Below, in pieces: positions 14,198 to 14,662 of a stretch of 14,662 bases of DNA (position 1 is its first letter; each line of letters opens with the position of its first letter). The notes below the pieces were generated by a model, which was not told the DNA's origin, searched no databases, and saw only the letters and a program-made list of their open reading frames with translations. The position numbers and the translations under genes are program-made. Source of the DNA: Lachnoclostridium sp. UBA7097 (GTDB lineage: Bacteria; Bacillota; Clostridia; Lachnospirales; Lachnospiraceae); contig DKYP01000022.1 of the NCBI GenBank assembly GCA_002499945.1, positions 1 through 14,662 of the forward strand, given 5' to 3'.

Positions 14198-14662
14198 ATG
14201 AAACCAGTTAAACTTATTATGTCAGCTTTTGGCTCATATGGGGGAGTTGAAGTAATAGAATTTGATAAAGTACAAAACGGGCTTTTCCTTATAGCTGGTG
14301 ATACAGGTTCAGGAAAATCCACTATATTTGATGCGGTAATGTTTGCCCTTTATGACACCATGAGCGGCAAAGAGAGAAAAAGTGTTATGATGAGAAGCGA
14401 ATATGCTTCTGATGAAAGGGAAACATATGTGGAATTTACTTTCAGTTATGGCAGTGATATCTATACAATAAAAAGATTTCCGGCATATGAGAGAAAAAGC
14501 AAGCGCAGGAATAAGGACGGGAAATATGGTATTATAAGGCAGGCAGGGAAAGTAGAACTTACAATGCCTGATGGTACACAGTTTAATGGAAAAATTACGC
14601 AGATAAATAAAAAAATAGAAGAAATTACAGGGCTTACAGCAGAGCAGTTTAATAAAATTGCA
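14198..14662 (+). CDS. sbcC: SbcC ATPase subunit, N-terminal part (cut by the window edge)
   Basis: The first 155 codons of the SMC/Rad50-like ATPase of the SbcCD complex, which drives DNA processing by SbcD. The start reads MKPVKLIMSAFGSYG, the usual opening strand with FGSY. Walker A is GDTGSGKST (34-42), followed by IFDAVMFALYD, ERKSVMMRSEYA (59-70) and the segment before the coiled coil, ITGLTAEQFNKI (143-154). The Q-loop glutamine is the Q of AEQF. The ATG at 14198 follows AGGGG at 14190-14194 at short spacing, with GGAAGGTGG at 14178-14186 further up. The reading frame is open to the last base, so the gene continues beyond the window. Full-length homologues are around 1000 residues. Confidence 0.95.
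   Translation, partial: MKPVKLIMSAFGSYGGVEVIEFDKVQNGLFLIAGDTGSGKSTIFDAVMFALYDTMSGKERKSVMMRSEYASDERETYVEFTFSYGSDIYTIKRFPAYERKSKRRNKDGKYGIIRQAGKVELTMPDGTQFNGKITQINKKIEEITGLTAEQFNKIA

Noticed and set aside
14176..14211. Short ORF starting with an ATG at 14176, overlapping the sbcC start
   Set aside because: Only 11 codons, out of frame with sbcC; likely a chance ATG within the purine-rich leader.

Overview
The window is AT-rich DNA with strong AGGAGG-type ribosome binding sites. Its promoters look like sigma-A promoters and its terminators are hairpins followed by a T-run. The gene content (GPH symporter, ROK regulator, DUF6273 protein, two Cache chemoreceptors, a BMP lipoprotein, sbcDC) fits a motile, anaerobic, low-GC Firmicute, most likely a Clostridia/Lachnospiraceae-type gut bacterium. 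This placement is inferred from gene families and base composition, not from a marker gene. Every gene found lies on the + strand. No rRNA, tRNA, CRISPR array, transposase or integrase was seen, and no gap without a gene exceeds 300 bases.

Layout. (1) 1-616: an Imm1-like immunity gene followed by a terminator; its toxin partner, if any, would lie off the left edge. (2) 654-2006: a two-gene alkylation-repair operon with an AlkA-type glycosylase (GTG start) and an O6-methylguanine-DNA methyltransferase. It has a candidate promoter with an inverted repeat at the predicted transcription start. (3) 2048-5181: an apparent two-gene unit with its own extended -10 promoter and a perfect-stem terminator, encoding a double-Cache chemoreceptor and a ROK-family repressor. 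(4) 5244-8782: a sugar or polyol catabolic operon of a zinc-dependent polyol-type dehydrogenase, a GPH-family sugar:cation symporter and a PfkB fructokinase-like kinase. It is preceded by a TTGACA promoter with a roughly 38-bp imperfect palindrome just after the -10, and it ends at a strong terminator. (5) 8948-9862: a DUF6273 protein of unknown role. (6) 9928-12979: a lipoprotein of the BMP (nucleoside-binding) family directly followed by a single-Cache-like chemoreceptor, with no ABC permease or ATPase. (7) 13014-14662: sbcD and the 5' part of sbcC, cut by the window edge.

How the parts may work together. The ROK protein is the obvious candidate regulator of the polyol operon next to it, and the palindrome resembles XylR-type ROK operators. 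The chemoreceptor that seems to be co-transcribed with it may sense a related compound, which would link taxis to uptake: symporter brings the substrate in, dehydrogenase oxidises a polyol to a ketose, kinase phosphorylates the ketose. The BMP lipoprotein and second chemoreceptor look like a dedicated extracytoplasmic binding protein plus receptor. The most interesting leads are that BMP-chemoreceptor pair, the chemoreceptor-ROK unit with its candidate operator, and the C-terminal part of the DUF6273 protein, where two clusters of NNY codons recall the variable regions of diversity-generating retroelements. All of these are hypotheses.
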